From NCBI GenBank assembly GCA_027081495.1, contig JALWKJ010000012.1, positions 1-27,965 of the forward strand: DNA of 27,965 bases, in the 5' to 3' direction. The notes under the pieces are model-generated. The model had not been told where the DNA came from. It saw only the letters and a program-made list of their open reading frames with translations, and ran no database searches. Below are positions 1 to 7,629 of the stretch, piece after piece. Position 1 is the first letter of the stretch. Every line of letters starts with the position of its first letter. Position numbers and translations under genes: made by a program. This DNA comes from Campylobacterales bacterium. GTDB taxonomy: Bacteria; Campylobacterota; Campylobacteria; Campylobacterales; QNZT01.

Positions 1-252
1 GTGGGAGAAAAACAGGATAAAGCTGAGGCGACTAAGAGAGTTTTGACTCGCTATAAAGGATTTAAAAGTATAGGATTAGGCGATAGCTTAAACGATAAAG
101 AGATGTTGGGGGTCGTTGATATTCCTATACTCATACCCAGATACGACAATACTTTTATCGATATAAAATCGCAAAATCTCATAAAGGCGAAATATCCCGG
201 CAGCAGGGGATGGAATGAAGCTTTAAAGAGAGTTTTTTTAAATGAATCATAA
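1..252 (+). CDS. glucosyl/mannosyl-3-phosphoglycerate phosphatase, HAD family (C-terminal part)
   Basis: This is the C-terminal 83 residues of a gene cut by the left edge; the GTG at base 1 is just an internal codon. It keeps the HAD motif IV (GLGDSLNDKEML, about residues 26-37 of the fragment), the acidic loop that holds magnesium, a lysine-rich stretch before it that fits motif III, and PGSRGWNEA near the end, which is typical of the mannosyl-3-phosphoglycerate phosphatase family (COG3769). The family removes phosphate from glucosyl- or mannosyl-3-phosphoglycerate to give the free compatible solute. The next gene starts inside this one (11-base overlap), and the matching synthase lies two genes downstream, so glucosylglycerate is the likely product. 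The nucleophile motif (DxD) and cap are outside the window, so activity cannot be judged. Confidence 0.8.
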   Translation: MGEKQDKAEATKRVLTRYKGFKSIGLGDSLNDKEMLGVVDIPILIPRYDNTFIDIKSQNLIKAKYPGSRGWNEALKRVFLNES

Positions 253-1453
253 AAAAAACGCAAGAGCTATTTTTCAAGAAGCTCTTTGTTTTGTAAATCC
301 TTTGAATTTAAAATATGATTTAAAAGAGATTCCTCAAAAAAAGATCATGCTTTTGGGTTCCGGTAAAGCGAGCGCGTATATGGCAAAAGCCCTTATGCGA
401 AAGATAGGCGATAGAGTATATGACGCATTTGTGGTATCTAACTTTAAAGAGCATATAGAGGGAGTGGAGGTTTTTGAAAGTTCTCATCCTATTCCTTCAA
501 AAAAGAGCGTAAAAGCCGCTGAAATCATGATAGAAAAACTTCGCTCTTTAAAAGAAGATGATTTTTTCATATATCTTCTTTCCGGCGGAAGTTCGGCTCT
601 TGTTGAAAAACCTATTTTTCCCATAACGATAGAGGAGTTAGTTTTTGTAAACAATTTGCTTCTTGGATGCGGAGCGGATATAAGAGAGATCAATATAGTT
701 CGAAAACATCTCTCATCGATAAAGGGCGGACGACTTGCGGAAAATATCAAAGCCAAAGGCGTCGTATATGTCATAAGCGATGTTGTCGGCGACGATCTTG
801 AATCTATAGGTTCGGCTCCTTTGTATTTTGACGGTTCGTATTATGATGACGCTTTAAATATACTTAAAAAGTATGATTTATGGAAGAGGCTGCCAAAGAG
901 TGTTTGCGATGTAATCGAAAAAAAGAGTTTAGAGAGTCCAAAAGAGCCGAATATAAATATTTCCCACAAGATCGTGGCTTCAAACTCTCTTGCTTTAAAA
1001 GGGGCGTATAGGAAGGCTCTAAAACTCGGTTACGATACCAAAATAGTAACCGACAATCTAAATAAAAGCGTAGAAGAGTCTGCTTGCTATATAGTCGAAA
1101 AGATTAAAAACGAAAAATCCCAAAAACCGGTATGTCTGCTCTTTGGGGGAGAGAGTACGGTAACGCTTATAGGCAGCGGTAAAGGAGGAAGAAATCAAGA
1201 GTTGGCTCTTAGGGTTTTAAAAAAGATAAAAGATGATGCGAGTGTTACTTTTTTAAGCGGCGCGACCGACGGGATAGACGCAAATTGCGATGCGGCGGGA
1301 GCGGTTGTGAATGCGGGTAATTTTAAGGGCGATATAGATAAATTTTTATCAAATAACGATTCGTATCATTATCATAAAAGAGAAAAGACACTCATCGTAA
1401 CCGGTGAGAGTGGAACAAATGTTATGGATATCATGATTGCCATAAAGGAGTAG
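242..1453 (+). CDS. glycerate 2-kinase (DUF4147/MOFRL family)
   Basis: A 403-residue protein of normal length for the MOFRL-type glycerate kinases, which phosphorylate glycerate with ATP, usually to 2-phosphoglycerate, in the cytoplasm. N-terminal DUF4147 domain: GSGKAS (39-44), SSHPIPS (80-86), LLSGGSSAL (112-120), RKHLSSIKGGRLA (154-166) and ISDVVGDD (178-185). C-terminal MOFRL domain: FGGEST (301-306), GKGGRNQE (313-320), SGATDGIDA (339-347) and TGESGTNV (387-394). The start overlaps the phosphatase end by 11 bases and the stop is 2 bases before the next gene. In this operon its substrate is probably the glycerate released by the GH13 phosphorylase at 2657-4375, so it would return the solute's acid half to lower glycolysis. 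The position of phosphorylation (2 rather than 3) is inferred from the family. Confidence 0.9.
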   Translation: MNHKKNARAIFQEALCFVNPLNLKYDLKEIPQKKIMLLGSGKASAYMAKALMRKIGDRVYDAFVVSNFKEHIEGVEVFESSHPIPSKKSVKAAEIMIEKLRSLKEDDFFIYLLSGGSSALVEKPIFPITIEELVFVNNLLLGCGADIREINIVRKHLSSIKGGRLAENIKAKGVVYVISDVVGDDLESIGSAPLYFDGSYYDDALNILKKYDLWKRLPKSVCDVIEKKSLESPKEPNINISHKIVASNSLALKGAYRKALKLGYDTKIVTDNLNKSVEESACYIVEKIKNEKSQKPVCLLFGGESTVTLIGSGKGGRNQELALRVLKKIKDDASVTFLSGATDGIDANCDAAGAVVNAGNFKGDIDKFLSNNDSYHYHKREKTLIVTGESGTNVMDIMIAIKE

Positions 1454-1455
1454 AG

Positions 1456-2664
1456 ATGTCGGATTTTTTTCAAAACGGGGTAATTACAACGATCCCGAAA
1501 CTCGGAAACAGAAGTGTTGAAAATATGGAGGAGGAGCTTTATAAACTCTCAAAAAGAAGAAATATGATTTTATTGCTTCCGGCGCTTTATAGCGAATTTA
1601 AAACCGACGCCATGAAAAATATTATTGCGGAACTTGAAAATATCGAATATCTCTATCGAATAGTTTTGGGACTTGACGGGGCTAATAAAGAGGAGTTTGA
1701 GAGCGTTAAAAATCTTCTCTCTTCGCTTCCCGTGAAAGTGGATGTTATATGGAATGACGGTCCTCGCATAACACAGCTTAAAAACGAACTTAAAAATGCC
1801 GGTTTTAAAAGTACCGACATAAGGGGTAAAGGGCTTAATGTTTGGATGATGATGGGATATATCCTCTCGGATCATAACGCTTATGCCATAGCGCTTCACG
1901 ATTGCGATATAGTAAATTATACTAGAGAGATACCGGCGCGACTTTTTTATCCGATCGTTCATCCGGGATTTGACTTTGAATTTAACAAAGGATATTATGC
2001 GCGAGTTTCGCAAAGAGTTCATGGGCGCGCTACAAGATTATTTTATACTCCGCTTCTTAAATCGCTTGAGAGAGTATTTGGAAAAAGCAGATATCTGGAT
2101 TATATGGGAAGTTTTAGATACGCTCTTTCGGGAGAGTTCGCGTTTATACGATCTTTGGCGCGCGGTATTCGCATCTCCCCTACTTGGGGACTTGAAGTCT
2201 CTACTTTAAGCGAAGTCTATCATAATACTTCAAAAAAAAGGATATGTCAGTCGGAAATCATGGAGACATACGAACATAAGCATCAAGATCTCGGATCTGA
2301 GGCGGGTGGAGGAGTTTCTCAAATGACAAAAGAGATAGCGGAGACGATTTTTAGGATCATGAGTCAAAGCGGAGTTACATTTTCAAACGCTAAATTTAAC
2401 GCCCTTTTAACGACATACTATGAAGAGTCTCAAAGAGCGATAGCTCAGTATAGCGTTATATCCGAGGTAAACGGTCTTTATTATGACAGGCAAAAAGAGC
2501 TTGAAGCTATTTTAGAGTTTACAAACTCGTTAAAAGCGGCAAACGACGGATTTAACAAAGATCCTATGGGCGTGCCTCTACTTTCGGCATGGACGGCGGT
2601 GCGGTCGGTACTGCCGAATTTTTCATACAAATATAACGAAGCCGTGAGAATGGACAATGAATAA
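1456..2664 (+). CDS. gpgS: glucosyl-3-phosphoglycerate synthase (GpgS-type glycosyltransferase)
   Basis: A 402-residue glycosyltransferase with a GT-A fold. The opening FFQNGVITT is typical of the GpgS-like/Persephonella-type proteins as I recall them. A sugar-nucleotide region runs from about 37 to 155 and ends in HDCD (148-151), whose D149-x-D151 is the metal-binding DxD. PALYSEF (42-48) and GKGLNVW (124-130) fit the nucleotide and phosphoglycerate pockets. The reaction is NDP-glucose plus 3-phosphoglycerate to glucosyl-3-phosphoglycerate; the phosphatase gene just upstream finishes the solute. GalU at the operon end suggests UDP-glucose as donor. The alternative is a mannosyl-3-phosphoglycerate synthase (GT55); the linked glucose-type phosphorylase and GalU argue for glucose. 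The stop overlaps the next start by 8 bases. Confidence 0.78.
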   Translation: MSDFFQNGVITTIPKLGNRSVENMEEELYKLSKRRNMILLLPALYSEFKTDAMKNIIAELENIEYLYRIVLGLDGANKEEFESVKNLLSSLPVKVDVIWNDGPRITQLKNELKNAGFKSTDIRGKGLNVWMMMGYILSDHNAYAIALHDCDIVNYTREIPARLFYPIVHPGFDFEFNKGYYARVSQRVHGRATRLFYTPLLKSLERVFGKSRYLDYMGSFRYALSGEFAFIRSLARGIRISPTWGLEVSTLSEVYHNTSKKRICQSEIMETYEHKHQDLGSEAGGGVSQMTKEIAETIFRIMSQSGVTFSNAKFNALLTTYYEESQRAIAQYSVISEVNGLYYDRQKELEAILEFTNSLKAANDGFNKDPMGVPLLSAWTAVRSVLPNFSYKYNEAVRMDNE

Positions 2665-4375
2665 AGAGCAAAAAAGTTTGCAAGAAAGACTTAAACTTTT
2701 GTATTCACAAAAAGAGGCGGAAAAAGCTTTTGTAGAGATAGAAAAACTTATTTTAAAATATAAAGAGAAGATTACGCCAAAATCTTATGAACTTTCGGAA
2801 AAAGATATGATCTTGATCACCTACGCGGATCAAGTAGTAAGAGCCGACGAAGAGCCTTTGGCGACGCTAAAGCTTTTTTTGGACGAGCATATAAAAGGGG
2901 TGATAAATACCGTGCATATTTTACCCTTTTATCCATACTCTTCTGATGACGGGTTTTCCGTTATAGATTATAAGGATGTATCCCCGAGAATGGGCTCATG
3001 GGATCTGATAAACCGACTATCTCAAGATTATCGTTTGATGTTTGACGGCGTGATAAATCATGTATCTCAATACTCGTATTGGTTTAAAAGTTTTTTAGCA
3101 AACGATCCAAAATATAAAGAGTATTTTTTAGATATGGATCCAAGTGTGGATTTGTCAAAAGTGGTTAGACCGAGAACTCTTCCTCTTCTTCATGAATATA
3201 CCGATATCGAAGGGAAGATTCATTTTATTTGGACTACCTTTAGTAAAGATCAGGTTGATTTAAATTACGGTTATTATAAAGTTCTTGTCGAAGTTTTGGA
3301 CGCTTTGCTTTTTTATGTTCAGATGGGAGCGGATATTATTCGTCTTGACGCGATAGCTTTTTTATGGAAAGAGGTTTCAACCGAGTGCATACACCTTCCA
3401 AAAACGCATGAGATTATACAGCTTATGAGAGAAGTTCTTCATGAAGTTTCACCGGGGTTAATAATCATAACGGAGACGAATGTTCCTCATGACGAAAATA
3501 TCTCATACTTTGGAAACGGCGAAAATGAGGCTCAAATGGTTTATAACTTCGCTCTTCCTCCTCTCTTGGCGCACTCTCTTTTAAAATCCGATACTACCGC
3601 TCTTACAAAATGGGCGCAACGACTTACTCTTCCAAGCGATAAAGTCTGTTTTTTTAATTTTACGGCAAGTCATGACGGTTGCGGACTTAGACCCGTAAGC
3701 GAACTTTTAACTCAAGAAGAGATAGAAGATTTGGTGCAAGTAACTTGTCAAAGAGGAGGTTTCGTATCTCATAGGGCAAATGCGCACGGGGAGAAAACGC
3801 CTTATGAATTAAACGCGAGTTATATAGATATCATAAGCGATCCAAAAGAGCAAAACCATATCAGAGCCAAAAAGATGATACTGACACAAGCTCTAGCTCT
3901 CGCGATGCCCGGAGTGCCGGGAATCTATTTTCATTCGCTTGTAGGTTCTATAAGCGATAAAGATGCGGTCAAAAGAACCGGAATTTATCGTTCTATAAAC
4001 AGAGAAAAGTTAAACTATGAAATACTAAACGAGGATTTAAATACTCCGGGAAATCTTAGAGCCATGATTTACAGAAGCTATAAAAAACTTCTTTCTCTAA
4101 GAAAATCCCAAAGGGTTTTTAATCCATACGCGCCATTTGAGTTTTTTCAAATAAAAAAAGGGATTTTTGTTATAAAAAGAGTCTCAAAAGAGGCTTTGGA
4201 AGAGTTGCTTGCTATTTATAACTTTACGGACAAAAGAGTTGATTTTGATATTTCAAAGCTGATTCGCTTGCCGGCTGTCGAGCTTATATCCGGAGATGAT
4301 ATCGCTTGTGAAGAGATATCTATCGAGGCTTTTGAAGTTATGTGGATAAAATCAAAAAAGAAGGAAAAAATATGA
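2657..4375 (+). CDS. GH13 sugar phosphorylase, probable glucosylglycerate phosphorylase
   Basis: A 572-residue GH13 protein of the sucrose-phosphorylase group (GH13_18). The barrel holds LPFYPYSSDDGF (89-100), the nucleophile D231 in RLDAIAFLWKE, the acid/base E273 in ITETNVPHDEN and the transition-state D340 in FTASHDGCG. The RLDAIAFLWKE form and the THEII helix look like the glucosylglycerate or sucrose-6-phosphate phosphorylase branch rather than plain sucrose phosphorylase. The expected reaction is glucosylglycerate plus phosphate to alpha-glucose-1-phosphate plus glycerate, reversible and cytoplasmic; no signal peptide is seen. Both products have a dedicated enzyme in the same operon: glycerate kinase upstream, GalU downstream. 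Sucrose-type activity is not excluded; acceptor specificity cannot be read with certainty from the motifs. Confidence 0.78.
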   Translation: MNKEQKSLQERLKLLYSQKEAEKAFVEIEKLILKYKEKITPKSYELSEKDMILITYADQVVRADEEPLATLKLFLDEHIKGVINTVHILPFYPYSSDDGFSVIDYKDVSPRMGSWDLINRLSQDYRLMFDGVINHVSQYSYWFKSFLANDPKYKEYFLDMDPSVDLSKVVRPRTLPLLHEYTDIEGKIHFIWTTFSKDQVDLNYGYYKVLVEVLDALLFYVQMGADIIRLDAIAFLWKEVSTECIHLPKTHEIIQLMREVLHEVSPGLIIITETNVPHDENISYFGNGENEAQMVYNFALPPLLAHSLLKSDTTALTKWAQRLTLPSDKVCFFNFTASHDGCGLRPVSELLTQEEIEDLVQVTCQRGGFVSHRANAHGEKTPYELNASYIDIISDPKEQNHIRAKKMILTQALALAMPGVPGIYFHSLVGSISDKDAVKRTGIYRSINREKLNYEILNEDLNTPGNLRAMIYRSYKKLLSLRKSQRVFNPYAPFEFFQIKKGIFVIKRVSKEALEELLAIYNFTDKRVDFDISKLIRLPAVELISGDDIACEEISIEAFEVMWIKSKKKEKI

Positions 4376-5199
4376 AAATAACCAAATGCCTATTTCCGGC
4401 GGCGGGATACGGAACAAGATTTTTACCGGTAACAAAGGCGATGCCTAAAGAGATGCTGCCGATTTTAACAAAGCCGCTTATTCAATATGGAGTAGAAGAG
4501 GCGGTGGAAGCGGGTCTTGATACTATGGCTATTATCACGGGACGGGGTAAAAGAGCGATTGAAGATCATTTCGATATATCTTATGAACTTGAACATCAGA
4601 TAAAAGGAAGTTCCAAAGAGCATCTTTTGACACAGATTAGATCTCTTATATCCAAATGTACTTTTACATACACGAGACAGATAGAGATGAAAGGTTTGGG
4701 CGACGCGATTTTAAAAGGCGGAGTGCTTATAGGTCATGAACCGTTTGCCGTGGTATTGGCGGACGATTTGTGCATAAACGAGGAGGGTAAAGGGGTATTG
4801 ACGCAGATGATAGAGCTATATCAAAAATATAAATGCTCGATCGTAGCGATTATGGAAGTTCCCAAAGACGAAACTTACAAATACGGCGTCATAGACGGCA
4901 AAGAGATAGAAGATGGAGTTTTTATGGTTTCCGATATGGTAGAAAAACCCGAACCGTCGCAAGCTCCGAGTAATCTCGCCATTATCGGAAGATACATACT
5001 TACTCCGGATGTTTTTAAAATTATCAAATCTACAAAACCGGGCAAAAACGGTGAAATTCAAATAACCGACGCTTTGATGACTATGGCTCAAAAAGGTATG
5101 GTTTTAGCATTTAGATTTAAAGGGAAAAGATTTGATTGCGGAAGCGTTGACGGTTATGTAGAGGCTACCAACTATCTCTACAACATAAAAAACGATTGA
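4372..5199 (+). CDS. galU: UTP-glucose-1-phosphate uridylyltransferase
   Basis: A 275-residue nucleotidyltransferase making UDP-glucose from glucose-1-phosphate and UTP. The N-terminal signature FPAAGYGTRFLP, followed by TKAMPKEMLPI, is the standard GalU nucleotide and sugar-phosphate loop. The middle carries VLADDL (metal-binding aspartate) and the end GKRFDCGSVDGY, typical of the family. I take ATG 4372 as the start: it follows AAGGAAAAAAT, forms an ATGA overlap with the phosphorylase stop, and gives the usual family N-terminus. A longer reading from 4342 would add ten charged residues with no such site. As the last gene of the solute operon it can recycle the phosphorylase's glucose-1-phosphate into donor for GpgS, besides serving envelope sugar synthesis. 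Confidence 0.95.
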   Translation: MKITKCLFPAAGYGTRFLPVTKAMPKEMLPILTKPLIQYGVEEAVEAGLDTMAIITGRGKRAIEDHFDISYELEHQIKGSSKEHLLTQIRSLISKCTFTYTRQIEMKGLGDAILKGGVLIGHEPFAVVLADDLCINEEGKGVLTQMIELYQKYKCSIVAIMEVPKDETYKYGVIDGKEIEDGVFMVSDMVEKPEPSQAPSNLAIIGRYILTPDVFKIIKSTKPGKNGEIQITDALMTMAQKGMVLAFRFKGKRFDCGSVDGYVEATNYLYNIKND

Positions 5200-5272
5200 A
5201 AAAGAGTCGATATCAGCTTTTAAATTGCCGGTATCTCACTCCTTCCCGTACTCTCAAAATTTAAAAATGTTT

Positions 5273-5287
5273 ATTGGCGCGGTGATA
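5273..5287. repeat. dispersed 15-base motif, first copy
   Basis: ATTGGCGCGGTGATA lies between galU and the outer-membrane gene and differs by one base from 23850-23864. Read on the minus strand, its CCGC also pairs with GCGG in the last codons of the outer-membrane gene around an AT-rich stem, so part of it may belong to a weak terminator of that gene. Confidence 0.4.
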
Positions 5288-5293
5288 AAAAAA

Positions 5294-5839
5294 TTAAAAT
5301 TTATACTCCGCTCCAAAAGTCAGATGATCCATATCGTCTTCAAATTTCGTATAGTTCGTATATATTTTATAGTTTTTGTCGATATCGTACGCTATGCCTA
5401 TACCGCCGCTTACCGCCAAGTCCTGTCTGTTTGTTCCTACACCCATAGCGGCTTCGTTATTCGTAGTTACATTTAGCGTCGATTTTATACTCTCATATAC
5501 TACACCGAGTCTGGGTTTGATGCTTAGTTTATTCACTTTCCAAATATATGCGCCGTAAACACCAAAAGACCAGAAATCGACATCATGCGTTTTTCCGTTA
5601 AATTTCGCTTCGGGTTTTTTGATGCCGACAGACCCTTCGACCTCTACGCTCATATCGCTGTAAATGTCTTTTCCGGCGTTTACTACGAAAGCGCCGCCTT
5701 GATCAAATTTTGAATTATCAACATCTTGCAATGCTACACCGACACTCATATAATCGATATACGACTCTTTTTCTTGCGCATGTAACGCGACCGTGCATAG
5801 TAGCAGCGATGCGACGATTGAAGTAGCGAACTTTTTCAT
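5294..5839 (-). CDS. small outer-membrane beta-barrel protein
   Basis: A 181-residue exported protein, not recognised as a named family. The first 21 residues form a signal peptide (MKK, hydrophobic SIVASLLLC, then ALHA before QEK, a likely cleavage point). The rest alternates short polar turns with amphipathic stretches such as MSVGVAL, SFGVYGAYIW, GGIGIAYDI and LTFGAEYKF, and ends in phenylalanine, the usual outer-membrane barrel terminus. The size suggests an eight-stranded barrel of the OmpA-N/OmpX/OmpW type. An AGAGGAG ribosome site lies just before the ATG. It is convergent with galU and divergent from ridA, so it is a single-gene unit. The function is unknown. Confidence 0.82.
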   Translation of the reverse strand: MKKFATSIVASLLLCTVALHAQEKESYIDYMSVGVALQDVDNSKFDQGGAFVVNAGKDIYSDMSVEVEGSVGIKKPEAKFNGKTHDVDFWSFGVYGAYIWKVNKLSIKPRLGVVYESIKSTLNVTTNNEAAMGVGTNRQDLAVSGGIGIAYDIDKNYKIYTNYTKFEDDMDHLTFGAEYKF

Positions 5840-5889
5840 TGTAAACTCCTCTAAGGGTTTCGTTTATGCCCTTAATCTTCCTAACTAAT

Positions 5890-5895
5890 ATTATA
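5890..5895 (-). promoter_or_regulatory. -10 box of the outer-membrane protein gene
   Basis: Read on the minus strand this is TATAAT in an AT-rich stretch, about 50 bases before the ATG at 5839. No convincing -35 is visible 17 bases upstream. Confidence 0.45.
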
Positions 5896-5962
5896 TACTA
5901 ATAAGTTTAAAATAATATTTAAGAGGAGTTGTTTGAAGTCTATTTTATGTTTATAAAGTTTT

Positions 5963-5971
5963 TGTTATAAT
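5963..5971 (+). promoter_or_regulatory. extended -10 promoter of ridA
   Basis: TGTTATAAT is a perfect -10 with a TG extension. Transcription would start near 5978, giving a leader of about 24 bases that holds the AAAAGGA ribosome site (5987-5993). Confidence 0.6.
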
Positions 5972-6001
5972 CCGCATAATTAATACAAAAGGAAATAATA
6001 G

Positions 6002-6394
6002 ATGAATATAGTAACCACAGATAAAGCTCCTGCCGCGATAGGTCCATATTCTCAGGCTATAAAAGCCGGAGGATTTATCTTCACTTCGGGTCAGATACCG
6101 CTTACGCCCGAGGGAGAACTCGTTGAGGGAGATATTCATGATCAAACGAGGCAGATACTTACAAACTTAAGCAATGTACTTGATGCCGCGGGGAGTTCTT
6201 TGCATCAGATAGTTAAAACGACTATTTATCTTACGGATATGGATGATTTTATCGCCGTAAATACCGTTTATGCCGAATTTTTCGGTACTTCTTATCCCGC
6301 TAGAAGTACGGTAGCCGTTAAAACTCTGCCTAAAAATGTACAGATAGAGATAGACGCCATAGCGCTTGACAGTTCTCAAGAGTATCATTTTTAA
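6002..6394 (+). CDS. ridA: RidA family reactive imine/enamine deaminase
   Basis: A 130-residue YjgF/YER057c/UK114 protein of normal length. Members form trimers that hydrolyse reactive 2-aminoacrylate and other imines released by PLP enzymes, protecting those enzymes in the cytoplasm. Visible signatures are AIGPYSQAI (12-20), FTSGQIPL (27-34), R101 in YPARSTVAV, which binds the substrate carboxylate, and E116 in VQIEIDAIA. The start ATG has an AAAAGGA site 8 bases upstream and its own extended -10 promoter. The tail SSQEYHF is slightly longer than in many homologues. It stands between a divergent outer-membrane gene and rplU and has no evident partner here. Confidence 0.95.
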   Translation: MNIVTTDKAPAAIGPYSQAIKAGGFIFTSGQIPLTPEGELVEGDIHDQTRQILTNLSNVLDAAGSSLHQIVKTTIYLTDMDDFIAVNTVYAEFFGTSYPARSTVAVKTLPKNVQIEIDAIALDSSQEYHF

Positions 6395-6479
6395 TAAGGG
6401 TTTGACAAATTAATCAAAACTTAATAAACTTTTTTGTAAAATCGGCGCTCATTTTAATATTAATATACAAGGACATATG

Positions 6480-6788
6480 ATGTACGCAATCATAAAAAAC
6501 GGTGGAAAGCAGTATAAAGTCCAAGAAGGAGATTTTCTAAATCTCGATAAACTTGGCGCTTCCCCGAAAGAGAAAATAACTCTTACAGAAGTTCTTGCCG
6601 TAAACGACGGCGAGTTGAAAATAGGTACGCCTTTTGTCGAGGGCGCTAAAGTAGAATTGGAAGTCGTGGCTTCGGGTAAAGATAAAAAAGTCGTTATCTA
6701 TAAAAAAAGAAGAAGAAAAGATTCTAAACTAAAAAAAGGTTTTAGAAGAGAATATACCAGGGTAAAGGTTACGGCGGTTACGGCGTAA
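6480..6788 (+). CDS. rplU: 50S ribosomal protein L21
   Basis: A 102-residue ribosomal protein that binds 23S rRNA. The N-terminus MYAIIKNGGKQYKV is the classic L21 signature, and the basic IYKKRRRKDSKLKKGFR segment is the rRNA-binding tail region. Two ATG codons stand in tandem (6477 and 6480); the second is preferred because the AAGGA site (6469-6473) is then 6 bases away instead of 3 and the protein begins MYAIIK as in other bacteria. Unusually, rpmA (L27) and obg do not follow; instead a strong hairpin terminator comes 32 bases after the stop. An upstream TTGACA (6402-6407) is too far from the TAAAAT at 6437-6442 to be a normal pair. Confidence 0.96.
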   Translation: MYAIIKNGGKQYKVQEGDFLNLDKLGASPKEKITLTEVLAVNDGELKIGTPFVEGAKVELEVVASGKDKKVVIYKKRRRKDSKLKKGFRREYTRVKVTAVTA

Positions 6789-6815
6789 GATTCAGAGTCA
6801 AAGATAGAAAAAATT

Positions 6816-6859
6816 AAAAAGGGGGCAAGATCCGTTTATCGGATCTTGCCCCCTTTTTT
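6816..6859. terminator. bidirectional rho-independent terminator between rplU and ahpC
   Basis: A perfect 14-base-pair stem, GGGGGCAAGATCCG (6821-6834) against its complement (6840-6853), closes a five-base TTTAT loop. It is flanked by AAAAA on the left and TTTTTTT on the right, so it works for rplU on the plus strand and for the convergent peroxiredoxin gene on the minus strand. Confidence 0.95.
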
Positions 6860-6874
6860 TATGGCGAGTTTTGA

Positions 6875-7471
6875 TTATAGCGCTTGAGCGTGTTTTGCGA
6901 GATAGTCCGCAACTCCGTTCGTGTCGGCTTTCATTCCCTCTTCGCCTTTATGCCATCCGGCAGGACATACTTCTCCGTGCTCGTCGGTAAAAAGCATCGC
7001 GTCGATCATTCTGATCATTTCGTCTATATTTCTTCCAAGAGGAAGATCGTTGATAACGGCATGGCGGACAATTTTATTTTTATCAATCAAAAAAGAACCT
7101 CTAAGCGCTACGCTTTTATTGAAAAGAACATCATATTTTTTTGCGATCTTTTTCGTTAAATCCGCGACTAGAGGATATCTTACTTGTCCGATACCGCCTT
7201 CGTTAACGGGTGTGTTTTTCCACGCAAAGTGTGAATACTGACTATCGATGGAGCAGCCTATTACTTCGATTCCTCTTGATTTAAAATCATCCAGTCTGTG
7301 ATCGAAAGCTATAATTTCGGAAGGGCATACAAATGTAAAATCCAGCGGATAAAAGAAAAGCACGGCTCCGTTTTCTCCGATATTGTCATATAGTTCAAAA
7401 TCGTCAACTATCGTATTGTCTCCAAGAACGGCTGTCGCTTTAAAATTCGGCGCTTTGTTGGTTACTAACAT
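6875..7471 (-). CDS. ahpC: 2-Cys peroxiredoxin, AhpC/TsaA type
   Basis: A 198-residue typical 2-Cys peroxiredoxin that reduces hydrogen peroxide, alkyl hydroperoxides and peroxynitrite. The peroxidatic cysteine is C49 in DFTFVCPSEI and the resolving cysteine is C169 in GEVCPAGW, so a full catalytic pair is present. GGIG (92-95) matches half of the GGLG/YF motif set that makes some enzymes prone to overoxidation; the tail ends ADYLAKHAQAL with no YF. The electron donor is probably thioredoxin, as in Helicobacter pylori; no AhpF gene is nearby. The start has an AAAGGA site, and a possible -10 (TAAAAT, 7510-7515 on the minus strand) lies about 40 bases upstream. The gene ends at the bidirectional terminator shared with rplU. 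Confidence 0.95.
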   Translation of the reverse strand: MLVTNKAPNFKATAVLGDNTIVDDFELYDNIGENGAVLFFYPLDFTFVCPSEIIAFDHRLDDFKSRGIEVIGCSIDSQYSHFAWKNTPVNEGGIGQVRYPLVADLTKKIAKKYDVLFNKSVALRGSFLIDKNKIVRHAVINDLPLGRNIDEMIRMIDAMLFTDEHGEVCPAGWHKGEEGMKADTNGVADYLAKHAQAL

Positions 7472-7584
7472 AATTTTATTCCTTTATTGTAAAATTTATT
7501 TGAGGAGAAATTTTATCTTATTTGTCCTTAAAGTTTGATTAGCGTTGTTTTGTAAGCGAACAGTTACATAAAAAAGATTAATTT

Positions 7585-7593
7585 TGATAGAAT
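7585..7593 (+). promoter_or_regulatory. extended -10 promoter of metK
   Basis: TGATAGAAT gives a TG extension and a near-consensus -10. The expected start is near 7600, leaving a leader of about 30 bases before the ATG at 7630. There is no room for a SAM riboswitch downstream of it. Confidence 0.5.
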
Positions 7594-7629
7594 TATGCCT
7601 GTTTTATTATAAATATATAGGAAGAATGA

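Noticed and set aside
5225..5558. Plus-strand open frames across the outer-membrane gene
   Set aside because: They are antisense to a protein with a clear signal peptide, barrel pattern and ribosome site.
5921..5956. AAGAGGAG followed by a 7-codon reading frame upstream of ridA
   Set aside because: It would be a tiny peptide from a TTG, lies upstream of the ridA promoter, and has no conserved feature.
6402..6442. TTGACA and TAAAAT as a sigma-70 promoter of rplU
   Set aside because: The spacing is 29 bases, far from the 16-18 needed; only the downstream box could serve as a -10.
7593..7629. SAM riboswitch before metK
   Set aside because: Only about 30 bases separate the predicted start of transcription from the ATG, too few for any known SAM riboswitch.
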